Assembly (NCBI RefSeq): GCF_008831285.2
Contig: NC_045151.1
Coordinates: 1,979,544-2,043,543 of the forward strand
From: Nymphaea colorata
Lineage: Eukaryota > Streptophyta > Magnoliopsida > Nymphaeales > Nymphaeaceae
Direction: 5' to 3'
Length of the DNA stretch: 64,000 nt
Position numbers and translations under genes: made by a program. The notes under the pieces were generated by a model. That model was not told where the DNA came from, searched no databases, and worked only from the letters and a program-made list of their open reading frames with translations. Of the stretch, positions 1 to 10,838 are shown piece after piece. Numbering within the stretch: position 1 is the first letter of the stretch; the number at the start of each line of letters is the position of its first letter.

Positions 1-1866
1 ACTATTTGTGAGAATTTCTACCATTGGTCAAATGGTTATAAGGGCCTTTTTGGCATGACTAACCACTTCTTCAAATGTCATAGGAGGCAATCATGAACAA
101 TTGATATTATGGCAAGCAACATGATTGTTGAAGAAGATGATGACTCAAACTTGAAAATGCCCTATACAAGCAAGAAAGAGATTGTTTGCATCCTAAAATA
201 TTGGTTGGTTTTGGAATGCTCCAAAAAAATGAGGTTTTTGTTTTGAAAGAGGAAAGAAAGGGACTCGCCCGTTGGTACGAGGATCGACCGTTCTCGGCGC
301 CTTTACCGGGGGTAATCAACCCAAGGGCTATGTTTATCATTGATGCATTTCGTTTTAACTTAAACATCTTTTTGATTCTATATGCGGTGTAGAAAATATT
401 GAAAGTTTGAAGTTTGAAACTTTTGAAAAGGTTCTTGAAGAGTTGCTTGAAAATGTGAAATGTTTTGAGGAAAAAGTGGAGCTAGTAAATATCATTTGAG
501 AAGCTTGTGAAATCATTTTGAAATTATTTTAGTGTTCTCTTAACACTTTAAGTAGGTTTGAGATTTTGCTCTAATTCGATTACCACCTAGCTAGAGCTCT
601 ATCCCTTCTTGCTTAAGTTCTTTTGGAGAGGTGTTTGTGATCATAAGTGAAATAAAGTGGGTAAGAATGCATGAATGCATTTACCCTATATGATTGAAAG
701 AATGTAAAACATTCCTACCACAACATTCATCTAAAGTCATTCCTACTACAACATACATCTAAGATTTTTATTTTTGTAAATATCATATATATGAAGGAAA
801 AGTTTTTGAAAATAGATTGGGATTGTAGACCGTCAAGCATGATTCCAACATTGAGTCATTACTTGGTTTGTGGTCTTAATGAAGTTGGTAAATAGAAAGT
901 TCGTGAGAGGAGAATGTTAAGAAGAATACAAGAGATAAAAGCACTCTTATGAAAAGAAAGAGAGAGATAGAGAAAGACATGCATACATGTGTACATACCA
1001 TAACATATACACATATATGAAAGCTTAAGAGAAAAAGATGTATTGATTTGAAGAAAAAGAGGGATTTTAGAGGAAAGAAAAATATCATACTTATATATGG
1101 GTATGGAAAATTTTATAAGAGAAGATATTTGTCTTGAAAAGAGGAATAGATATTTGAAAGAGAGGAAATGGAGCATATATACATACGTATTCATGCATAT
1201 ATGAAAATTTATAAAATGGAAAGTGAAAGCATAGAGAGAGAAAGATGGGGGGTCATCATGTTGGCATTGATGTATATAACATGTATATACATCTATACCT
1301 TCACAAGATTAGAAATCAAGGAACAACTTAAAATTCTCAACTTCAAGTTTAATGTGGGCCGGAGGGGAGCTTGGACTCATGCAAGAGTTTAAGCTAAGTC
1401 CCTAAGGCCATGTTAGAAGGTTCCTTTTGAAAATGTTTTGGAAAATAGGATTTATATAAGCATAGAATGTTATTATTTAGTTTGTTGTAAGGGATATATT
1501 TCTTCCACCGTTTGGTATGGAAGAAAAAAAGTAACATAACGAGACACTCGTTAGGGTTCCTAATGGGATGATTAAGAAGAAAATTAGCGCAAAATGACAT
1601 GCAAATACATATTAACATGTACATTTTCGTGAGGGTATATCCCGGGTTGGACAAATCCCAACCTCAAAAATTAATATAAAATAAAGAGTCCTCAAACCAC
1701 ATTCTCATTCTCACCATACATTCACATATAAGTAGCAAGCCAAGCAACTATGCATGGATAATATATAGACAACATTCAATGAAGGAAAGAGAGAAAGAGG
1801 ATGATAGAAAGTGCAAGGTTCAATTAGAAGGGACGACATGATGTAACTATGAAATGATATGTCACC
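1..1866. other. AT-rich intergenic DNA; possible Gypsy primer-binding relic
   Basis: No gene can be supported here; the open frames are short and lack recognisable domains. At 294-312 the sequence resembles, imperfectly, the GGCGCCGTTGCCGGGG primer-binding block seen just inside many plant Gypsy LTRs, so a decayed LTR edge near 293 is possible. No matching polypurine tract or second LTR was found. Confidence 0.3.
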
Positions 1867-2775
1867 TCATATTCTCATGTTCCCGATGCACTTGAGTATA
1901 GCCTCTTGACTCTGAAATAGAAATTGAGAGCTATCTCTTTTGGCCATGGGGAAATAAGAAATAGAGGAAAATAAGAGGAAGCAAAATAACAACAAGAATG
2001 TATTCATGAAAAGAAAGAACATGATTAAAATGAAAGATCAACTCATCTTTCCATGCTCCCGGTGCACTTGAGCATAACCTCTTGTCTCTAAAAAGAGATT
2101 GAGTGCTACCTCCTTTAACCATAGGGAGATGAAGATGAAGAGAAAATGTAGAAAGAAAAACAATACTATATTTAATAAAGGAGATCATGATTCAATCATG
2201 AAATGAAAGATCCTCTCATCTTTTCATGCTCCCAATGCACTTGATCATAGCTTCTTGTCTCTAAAAAGAGATTGAGTGCTATCTCCTTTGGCCATGGGAA
2301 TATGAAGATGAGAAAAGAAAATAACAAGAACAAGTCTATATTAAAGAAAGGAAATAAAAATAACAATGAGAATATATTCATAAAGGAAAAGAACAACAAC
2401 AACAAGAATACTTGAAAAGAGCATGATTTAATCATAAAATAAAATATCATCTCATCTTCTCATGCTCCCGGTGCACTTGAGCATAGCCTCTTGTCTTTAA
2501 AAAGAGGTTGAGTGCTATCTCCTTTGTCCATTGGGAGATGAAGATGAGAGGAGAAAATGAAAACAATCAACAAGACTATGCTCAAGAAACAGGAATAGCA
2601 TAATAATAAGAACATGTTAATGAAAAATAAGAACAATAAGAATACTTGAAAGAATCATGATTTAATCATAAAATAAAATATCATCTCATCTTTTCATGCT
2701 CCCGGTGCACTTGAGCATAGCCTCTTGTCTCTAAAGAGAGGTTGAGTGCTATCTCCTTTGGCCATGAGGAGATGA
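1867..2775. repeat. Tandem array, about 170-240 bp unit, five copies
   Basis: A conserved block of about 90 bp, containing GCTCCCGGTGCACTTGAGCA, then CTCTTGTCTCTAAAAAGAG and a TGGCCATGGGGAGATGAAGA end, starts near 1867, 2041, 2214, 2453 and 2689. Spacing is about 174, 173, 239 and 236 bp, the longer units carrying extra GAACAACAACAA-rich filler. Copy 1 is the most diverged. Nothing suggests coding function. Confidence 0.85.
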
Positions 2776-3097
2776 ATATAAGGAAAAAAAAAGAAATGAG
2801 AGAGATGATGATTACATACCTCTAATGAGAGATGACCTAAGGAAGATAAACACATTCACTTGAAAATCCCCTTTAAGTGAAGCTCCAAGATGATGCCTCC
2901 AAGAGGGTTGTAGCTTGCTCCAAGTTGGAGAGAGAAATGGAGAGAGAGAGAGCACAAAAGAAACTCTAAGTCTTCAAGTGAGAATACACTAGAGTTTCTC
3001 CCAAGGACCAATCTTGCCCAAGAGGGAGGATATGGGGGGTATTTATAGAGGATTTTGAAGCCAAAACCCAAACTTTGAATTTTTTGACCTAAAAAGA

Positions 3098-3592
3098 CTA
3101 AAATCACCCTCTAAAAAGAGATTTTTTTTTGTCAAACGGAAGGGCAAATGAGTCTTGTCCACCCAAAAACACTAAAATTACCCTCTAAAAAGAGGTTTTT
3201 TTTGTCAAAAGAAAGGGCAAATGGATCTTGTCCACCCAAAAAGACTAAAGTTACCCTCTAAAAAGAGGTTTTTTTGTCAAAAGGAAGGGCAAATGGGTAT
3301 TGTCCACCCAAAAAAACTAAAGTTACCCTCTAAAAGGAGGTTTTTTGGTCAAAAGAAAGGGCAAATTAGTCTTGTCCACCGAAAAAAACTAAAGTTACCC
3401 TCTAAAAGGAGGTTTTTTGGTCAAAAGGAAGGGCAAATTAGTCTTGTCCACCCAAAAAGACTAAAGTTACTCTCTAAAAGGAGGTTTTTTTGTCAAAAGG
3501 AATGACAAATTAGTCTTGTCCACCCAAAAAGACTAAAATTACCCTCTAAAAGGAGGTTTTTTTGGTCAAAAGGAAGGGCAAATTAGTCTTAA
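3098..3592. repeat. Tandem array, 72-74 bp unit, seven copies
   Basis: Units begin with CTAAARTTACCCTCTAAAAR at 3098, 3172, 3245, 3317, 3389, 3461 and 3533. Later units are exactly 72 bp, a multiple of three, which keeps a 94-codon frame open (3221-3505) with a repeating 24-residue Lys/Phe-rich unit. The frame is most likely a by-product of the repeat. Confidence 0.9.
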
Positions 3593-3597
3593 ATGAT

Positions 3598-3835
3598 TGA
3601 TTTGGATCTGAACTTGGGTTTTGAATATGAAAGTAGTATTTTGGATTTAATTTGGATCTGAAAGTAGTATTTTGGATTTCATTTGGATCTGAAAGTTGTA
3701 TTTTGAATTTAATTTGGATCTAAGAGTAGTATTTTGAATTTAATTTGGATTTGAAAGTTGTATTTTGGATTTAATTTGGATCTAAGAGTTGTATTTTGGA
3801 TTTGAATCTTGTGCCTAAATTTGAATTTCGCACTT
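3598..3835. repeat. Tandem array, about 31 bp unit, about six copies
   Basis: A 31-bp unit built on TTTGGATCTGAAAGTAGTAT recurs near 3651, 3682, 3713, 3744 and 3775. It directly follows the 72-bp array. The region ends near 3879 with TGTAATCACCCC when read on the minus strand, which resembles the 5' edge of some plant LTRs; the three arrays could therefore sit in one minus-strand LTR element, but no second LTR is visible. Confidence 0.75.
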
Positions 3836-3879
3836 GGATAAAACATCACAGTCTTTTAAAAAAATTTGGGGTGATTACA

Positions 3880-5078
3880 GAGATGCAGTCATTTGCCAAA
3901 GACATAAGACATGATTGAAACAACCTTCATTAGACTAAGTGCATTTGGTATTGTACATGCTAAACTTTGCCACAAAGCCTTCAAAATGTACAAGTGGTTG
4001 AAGTTAGTTTGTGATGGACACAGTTTACAATTTGCACTAAAGGTGCATAAGAAGATACCATATTGTAAGTCTATTAAAAAAGGCTAGGTTCTAATTATAA
4101 TGCACAGCTATTGCAAATACCTTTTGCAAAAACAAAGTAAATGTGGACATTGATAATTCAAATACCACTGATACAACTAAACCTCACATAGATGAATGGC
4201 TTTGATCATGGACTATGTCTTCATAGTGTGTATTGCAGGGCCAATAACCCAAAACGATGCCAGCAATTTGAGCACAATTTGTGTGAGGAGGGCTTTCCAC
4301 ATCATTCAAAAACAACTTGAGAAGAACAAATGAAATGGTGGATAGAGAATGCCTATTTTTACAACAAATTGAACTTTTCTATTCATATTTATCTGCATCT
4401 TTTGTTTGTATTCATGTGTGCTTGAAATTTTATGCATTTTTACTACTTCTCCACCTCATTTTTTCCTGGCAAATATGTACAAATGGATGCAAATTGTTAA
4501 GAAAACTCTAATGCATGAACCAAATTCTAATAGCTCGTTTGTTTTGCACAAAATATCCATGCCATAGAATGTAAAAAGCTCTTTAAAAGCATATCTTGTA
4601 GTTTTGAACCACTAGATGAAGTCAACTTACTCTCTCCCAACTTATTCTAACATAATATATTGGAGATCACATATAGATATTTTCTATGGACAACATTTGA
4701 AACACTTCCAAATTGGTGAATGTCCTCCCTTGAAAATCTCTAGCACGATAAATGACCTGTCTCAATAACAATTTTATATTTTGCCCTTCATTATACCAGG
4801 GGTGACATAGAAGGTGTGTGCCACACAAGGAAGAGAGTCTATACATCAAACTACCCGTTCCAGCTCTCTACTGGTTGGATCATAAAGTAACTCTAGATTT
4901 TACCAGCTTAATTTTTCAGGATAGTGCTTTTTTCTTTAAAAAGCATTATCCTAGCTTACTACCAAAAAGATTGCTCTCTTTTGTTCATTTCCGGTCTGGA
5001 TATGTACAAGTCATAATTCATGGTTTTATATATGTATATTTACGTAAAATGGTTTCAACAATTGGTGTTTGCTCGTTT
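3880..5078. other. Intergenic, no gene seen
   Basis: AT-rich sequence with only short open frames, no recognisable domain, tRNA or clear transposon terminus. Confidence 0.6.
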
Positions 5079-5510
5079 AGATGATAGAAATCTCTTAAAT
5101 TTTCTCCATAAATCTTATGGATATGTAGTTAGACTTCTGAGCAATATCTTCCAAGATCCAACTAGAATATCCAAAAGCAATTATTATATTGTTGGAATAT
5201 GTAACAAGTATGTATATGAGAAACATATAGCCTACAACTAAGTCTTGACCAAAAAAAAAAAAAACAAAGGAAGAAACACCCTGTGCATGCAGTAGTTTGG
5301 ATGCACCCTAACCTCATGAACATGCACTTATGTTTTAAAATATAAGAGAGTCAATGAGATGCTAGCTCAATTATGTATAGGTGAATAATCAAGAAGGAGT
5401 GATGTCGTCAGTTGTAGCCCCAGGGAATTTCCGGCCACATGCATTGACAAGCAAGTTCAGCTTGACATCGTGACCAACGTTGATGCCCAAGACTCTGCCT
5501 TTTTGTCCTT
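5079..5510. repeat. Left copy of a duplicated HyPRP 3' region
   Basis: This segment aligns by eye, with small indels, to 17870-18325, which is the 3' end and 3' flank of the intact HyPRP gene at 18224-18625. Shared landmarks are an ATCTTCCAARAYCCAAYTAGAATA block, a GTGCATG..CATGAACATGCACTTAT block and the C-terminal coding sequence. Homology stops abruptly near 5508. Confidence 0.75.
5389..5508 (-). pseudogene. Truncated HyPRP/hydrophobic-seed gene fragment
   Basis: The minus strand encodes a stretch with VLGINVGHDVKLNLLVNAC that matches the C-terminal third of the intact gene at 18224-18625. Only the region around the seventh cysteine survives. The signal peptide, the first six cysteines of the eight-cysteine motif and the final Cys are missing, and the sequence upstream of 5508 is unrelated. 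This is a 3' gene remnant left by a tandem or segmental duplication and is not expected to encode a working protein. Confidence 0.75.
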
Positions 5511-5801
5511 CTAAAAAGCTCTTCTTTTTAGACAGAGGTATTTTGGTTATTACATACCCCTTTTGCACCAATCATGAGGATCATGTATCTGATAACATTT
5601 CTCAATATTTAGTGAGCTTGGATACATTATATTCTTGTGGTGTATGACCCAATATAGCTAGTCATTTTAATTTTTAGAGTAATTTTGTTAGGAAAGAGGG
5701 AACACATTGGAAACCAATCAAAACATTAAGCATTTAATGAGACTTAATAAAAAAGAATGCGGCTGATTGGCAAAGAAAATGGTATGTTAGGCTGATAGGT
5801 T

Positions 5802-6451
5802 TATTAAAGAAGAACTTTCAAATTCTTCCATGCTGGCTAACGCTTCAAAGCTGGCCAATGACAGTTATGACAAGCTACATTCAAATGTCCCCAATTAATC
5901 CAAGGTGGCTAACGACAATCATGGAAAATCAAACAACTATGGAAAGTTTCTTTTGAATTCAAATGACTACAGCAAATCTAATGTATTCAGCAATGATAGC
6001 AATGGAAAGATCTTGAATTCAAACAAAACACCCAAATCCAACGTATTCAGCAATGACAAACCGGGGAAGATCTTGAACAACAATTCCAATGCTCTCAGCA
6101 ATGACGACAATGGAAAGACTGATTCAAATCCAAACAATCAGAGGACTTGCGCCATTCATGAACGTCAAAATCCAGCGCATGGTCTTCAACCTGAAATGGT
6201 AGGAGGAGAAAAAAAAGGGAAAGATACAAATTGTATCTTAGTTAAACAAAATTTTCCAACGTTCATTTGATGTCTTTGGAAGTTACAAACTGCTGTTTAT
6301 AATGTAATGATACTCATGAAACCAAATAAGGGAAAAACAGCAAGAAGAGCATTTTTCTGATTGGGGACGTAGGTTCCTTCGAACCGAACCACGTAACTTT
6401 GTTTTCTCGTTTTTTTCTCTACCCTCTTCTTGCCTTCTACTTTCTTCTTTA
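5802..6451 (+). repeat. 5' LTR of the Copia element
   Basis: It begins TATTAAAGAAGAAC and ends TTTCTTCTTTA immediately before the primer-binding site, and pairs with 16215-16848. It contains an Asn/Ser/Lys-rich open frame (5905-6270) made of imperfect repeats such as KSNVFSND..GKILN. A matching frame is open in the 3' LTR. Confidence 0.88.
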
Positions 6452-6463
6452 TGGTATCAGAGC
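6452..6463 (+). promoter_or_regulatory. Primer-binding site, initiator Met-tRNA
   Basis: TGGTATCAGAGC is the standard plant Copia primer-binding site, complementary to the 3' end of initiator methionyl-tRNA. It fixes the right edge of the 5' LTR. Confidence 0.92.
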
Positions 6464-6474
6464 CATCGGTTATC

Positions 6475-7621
6475 ATGGCTTCCTCTTCCTCTGCAGCATC
6501 ATCCAACAATGCATTTTTCCCATACCCACTAAATCTGAATGTTTCGAACTTTGTCTCCTTGAAATTGACACACAACAACTTATTATGGAAGATGCAAATT
6601 TTGGCTCTTATTGAGAGTCGAGACATGGAGGGGTTCCTGACAAGCTTGACCCCTGCTCTTCCGAATACCATCGTAGATCCTGCTGATCCGCAAAAGTTTA
6701 TTTCCAATCCTAAGTTTCAATCATGGTGCCGATCAGATCGTCTTGCCAAAGGATGGATAACTGGTACATTATTTGAAAGTGTTCTTGGCTTGGTCGTTGG
6801 ACTTAACTCTTCCTGGTCTACTCTGATTGATGTTTTTGCTCAAGAGTCCCAAAAATGGGGTTTCATCTCACTCATATGCTTACAACATGTAAGAAGGGTG
6901 ATGATGCTCTTGAAGTATATGTTGGCAAGTTCAAAGCTATATATGATGACTTGGCCTCTATAGGAAAATCCATTGGAGATAAAAAAAAAAGCCTCTTCTC
7001 CAAAGATTGGGAAAAGACTACGAGCCTTTCGTTATGGCTATGCTCAAGCCACCAGTTCCCTCATACAAAGAATTGGTATCTCTCTTGCAATGTCTGGAAG
7101 TAAGAAACAAGTTTCTTAACTCCGACGCCTCAACTCAAGTTGCCTTCAATGCTCCACGTGAAGGTCAGAGTAAAACTTGAGGCACATTTCATAACTTTCA
7201 AGGGCGAGGACGGAATAACAGAAGACGAGGAGGATATAATTCCTCTCATGGCGGAGGATATGTTTCAAATTCCTCCCAAAAGGCTAACGATGAAACCAAT
7301 TCCTATAAAGGCATCATCAGTCAGATTTGCAATAAGAAAAATCACTCTGCTATGAAATGCTATAATTGATTCAATCATTCTTTTCAATCGAAAGAAGCCA
7401 CTCAAGCCCTCGCAGCCCTTACTACCAATGATTCACAAGACTCAGATGGCTGGTTGGCACTAGCACTACAGCACATATGACTGGCGATGCAGGTAAACTT
7501 AAGAACATTTCTCCTTATTTGGGTTCCGACACAGTTATTGTTGGAAACGGGCAGCGTGTTCCAATCACACACATTGGACAAGCCGAGATTTATCCAAATC
7601 TTTGTCTTAAGGATGTTCTTT
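6475..7621 (+). pseudogene. Copia gag and protease (5' part of pol), broken
   Basis: From ATG at 6475 the frame gives a gag of the UBN2/retrotran_gag type (NVSNFVSLKLTHNNLLWKMQ, residues about 20-40). The frame shifts near 6850, continues in another frame (THMLTTCKKGDDALEVYVGK), and then passes an Arg/Gly-rich stretch and a degraded zinc-knuckle region. The aspartic protease follows at about 7447-7621, with STTAHMTGD and IVGNGQRVPI motifs. The catalytic Asp of the usual DTG/DSG triad reads Gly (GGC at 7456-7458), so the protease is inactive by sequence. The frame ends where the Harbinger element begins. Confidence 0.85.
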
Positions 7622-7672
7622 AGGCCCCGTTTGATGGGCGAGAAAAAGTCGATGGAGCGGTAAAAATTTGTA

Positions 7673-7772
7673 CGGGCGGGTGAAATTTCACCCGCCCGAC
7701 AAAACAACCATCAAACAGGGTGATTTTTCACTCGTTTAATGTAAAAAGGAGCGGGTGAAATTTCACCCGCTC
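7673..7772. promoter_or_regulatory. Two perfect palindromes in the Harbinger 5' subterminal region
   Basis: Perfect palindromes of 26 bp (7673-7698) and 24 bp (7749-7772) share the core GCGGGTGAAATTTCACCCGC. Half of the core (TTTCACCCGCCC) also occurs next to the 3' inverted repeat near 13188-13200. Repeated subterminal motifs of this kind are typical candidates for binding by the transposase or the Myb-like partner; that role is inference. Confidence 0.7.
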
Positions 7773-8578
7773 TACAATGCTTTCACAAACGTCCTCCCTC
7801 CGCAGCTTCTTCTCCCTCGCATTCTTGCCTTCTCATCGTCGCACCAGAGGCGTCGCCCCTCTCATCGTTGCTCCTCCGCCATCTCCGCTCGCAACATCGC
7901 CGCTCCGCTGTCACTGCTCCGCTCCTCCACCGTTTCGCCAACCCACAGTCACCGCCAAGTAAGGTTTCGTTGTCTCCCTCTGCTCAAGAAACGCCCAAAT
8001 TTTTTTCCTCTGTCTCTTTTGCTCTCGTTTTCTCCCTTTCTCTCTTGCGATATATTTGGAGGTTCGTCAACGCCACATCGTCGTTCCGCCCAAGGAACGC
8101 CCAAATTTTTTTTCCCTGTCTCTCTTCTCTTGCTCCTCGTTGTCTCCCCGTCTCTCTTGCTTTCGTTGTCTCCCTGTTTCTCTCGCTCTCGTTGTCTGAT
8201 TTTTCTCCTCTTTGGAGTTGGGGATTTGCGTTTTGATTTTCTTAGTAGGGTATTCGGGATTATGTGCAGCGGTCATTGTTCATTTACGTTTTCCTTGCTC
8301 ATTATTGGGATTACGTTTTCCTTGCTCAATCCATTCGTTTAATCTCTGCATATTAGATCAGTTCTGATTTTATGTATCGTTGCATCTTAGAAGCAGTTTT
8401 ACATTCCCAAGTTGAGTGCATTATTCATTATTTCCTCGTTTCTGCAACAACCCTTTCTTCATTATTTTTGACGTATTGTTTCTCCCAGTTGAGTGCATTA
8501 TTCATTTTTATGATAGCGTACCATTTTTTTCCCTTTCTTCCGGTCTACTGGGAAATGCCACAACGGTGGACAACTGGG

Positions 8579-8820
8579 ATCGTTGCATCTTCTTAATTTA
8601 TAGAAATTATGAGATCTGCCTCAGGTTTGCTCAAGATGAGTTTTTTTTTTTATTGCCTTCCATGACCTAGGTATTCTGAAGAACAATATCAGTGATTACA
8701 GTTATGTATCGTTGCATCTTCTTAATTTATAGAAATTATGAGATCTGCCTCAGGTTTGCTCAAGATGAGATTTTTTTTTTTATTGCCTTCAATGAAGAGC
8801 CTGGCCTAGGTATTCTGAAC
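8579..8820. repeat. Direct duplication in Harbinger 5' non-coding region
   Basis: A block of about 110 bp starting ATCGTTGCATCTTCTTAATT occurs at 8579 and again at 8708 with few differences, including a poly(T) run and a CCTAGGTATTCTGAA end. Confidence 0.85.
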
Positions 8821-9059
8821 AGTAACTTACAGTTTTCTGAGTCACTGGCGTTCACACCAACAACCTCCAATGATTATCAATCATGAGAAATATTAGATTT
8901 GGATGATTTCAACATCGAAAAAGCGATCAAGAATACAAAGTATGTACTAGAAAAGCCAAATAGAAGTATAGATCATCTCTGCTTCTGCAAAGGCTTGGAG
9001 TGCAGTAACCCCACAGTCTCAGCAGAGCAGCTTCCTGGTAGCTCATGTTTGTGGCCACT

Positions 9060-9310
9060 GAACTGAGTGAACAGCTCCACATTCACTTACTTTTATTCTC
9101 AATGAAGTGGCTAGAGGCGTCTGCTTTTATGTATTGCCGACCTGAAAATGGAGTGGCTAAAGGAGGCGTCTGCTTTCATGTATTGCCAATTTGATTTTTC
9201 TAAATTAGTTAGCTGGTTAAATGGTTTTAGAGAGGGCACGAACTGAGTGAACAGCTGCACATTCACTTACTTTGATTCTCAATGAAGTGGCTAAAGGAGG
9301 CATCTGCTTC
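9060..9310. repeat. Second direct duplication in Harbinger 5' region
   Basis: AACTGAGTGAACAGCT..CACATTCACTTACTTT..TTCTCAATGAAGTGGCTA occurs at 9061 and 9241, and the GGAGGCGTCTGCTTT..ATGTATTGCC part is repeated again between them. Confidence 0.8.
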
Positions 9311-9607
9311 ATTATTTTTGACGTATTGTTTCTACCACTTAACCTGTTAACTTCACTCTCCATTAATCACTCTCTAACATTGCAGCGAGAGTGAGGACTT
9401 CAATTCTAGAAGAATATTTCAGATCTGTTCATTAAACAACATTCCTTAACATTGTTCATGCCCCCACAACTCTCCCATGTTCATTAAATTCCATCAGTAG
9501 TTTGATTACATCATTAGCATTTCAATTGATTTTAACTGTTGTTCATGTTGTTGTTCATGCTAGATTTATAAAATTGTTAGTGAAGAATTATTATACAAAA
9601 CGTTACG

Positions 9608-10591
9608 ATGGAAGACAATGGTCATTCAAGAGAAAATTTGACGTGGACTGAACCACAAATGGACCACTTAGTCCAGCTTCTTGTGGAGCAGTCACGCATA
9701 CCTGGCATGAAATCCGGTGGAGGTTTGAAGCCCAAAGCATACACAGCTATTGAAAAAGGAATGATGGATAGATTCGGTCCAGAATTCACGAAAGACAAAA
9801 TAAAAAACAAATTGAAGTATTCCAAACCCAACTTGACAGTGATGAAAGAAATGTTGAACACAAGTGGGTTTGGCTACGACCCAATTAACAAATGCATTGA
9901 GGTCGACCCCCAAGTATGGAACGACTATGTTTAGGTAAATTATAAAATTAATTCTGTTAGGTTTTGTCTCACATGTATTTGCTTGTGCAATATTTGAACA
10001 CATGAATTTTTTCAGAAATATCCAAATAGGAAAAAGTACAGAGGGCCAAAAGTATGGAGATACTATGATGAGTTCGCCGAGGTATATGGCGAATCTCATG
10101 CAACTGGGCAAAATGCAGTAACATTAAACAACGTGCTACAAGCTGAGACTGAATCACTCCCATCTACACCTGCTTTCCAGAATTCACCTTCTTACATGTA
10201 GTTTGACAGTGAACAGTCATTTACACAGACGCCAAATGATGGTACACCCCTACAATCGCCACTACCTACAACTCCTACAACTGAGAATCCGACAACCAAT
10301 ACAAGTTCACATAGGTCAAAACGGAACAGGTCAACCAATGATGACACGTATTACAATTTTTTGAACGGTATAGTTAAAAATGTGGACGCCCTAACACATA
10401 CTTCTAGAGGGTTTCAATATGCCAAATGTTGTGAAATTTTACAAGAGATGGTGGACACAGGGCTACTAGATAGTCATACAAGACTGCTGAGTCTGGACCT
10501 GTTAGGAGAGGGAACGAATTCCATGATCTTTCTCAACGTTCCACCTGAAGACCGGCTAACATGGTTGTCGCGTAGACTTGGTACTTTATAG
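9608..10591 (+). pseudogene. Harbinger ORF1, Myb/SANT-like DNA-binding protein
   Basis: Exon 1 (9608-9934) encodes a Myb/SANT-like domain of the Myb_DNA-bind_3 type. Key parts are LTWTEPQMDHLVQLLVEQ, then FTKDKIKNKLKYSK, then YDPINKCIEVDPQVWNDYV. The intron is 9935-10015 (GTAAAT...TTTTCAG, 81 bp). Exon 2 (10016-10591) continues KYPNRKKYRGPKVWRYYDE, a Ser/Thr/Pro-rich linker, and a C-terminal domain ending PEDRLTWLSRRLG. In PIF/Harbinger elements this protein helps the transposase enter the nucleus and bind the ends. Two in-frame TAG stops break it: 9932-9934, exactly at the splice junction, and 10199-10201. Otherwise the 301-codon frame is open. Confidence 0.8.
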
Positions 10592-10838
10592 GTAAGATTT
10601 CATATTTGTTAGTAGAATTATTTGTATGATTCATTTGGCACAATAACATTTGTTGTATGTTTTTCTTATAATTCCATGATCTTTCATGTAGTGTGAAATT
10701 GTTGTTATTGAAGCAATCTGTTTATGTTCTTCATCATGATCTTGTCCTGCAATCCTTTCTTTTTTGTTGTGCTGAAACACATGTTGGAAATTATGTTATT
10801 CAATAAACATCCTTACATGTACATGCAGTTTAGTCAAA

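Noticed and set aside
7755-8342. 195-codon frame rich in Ser/Leu/Arg near the Harbinger left end
   Set aside because: It overlaps the subterminal palindromes, has no domain and is in CT-rich leader sequence; ORF1 starts at 9608.
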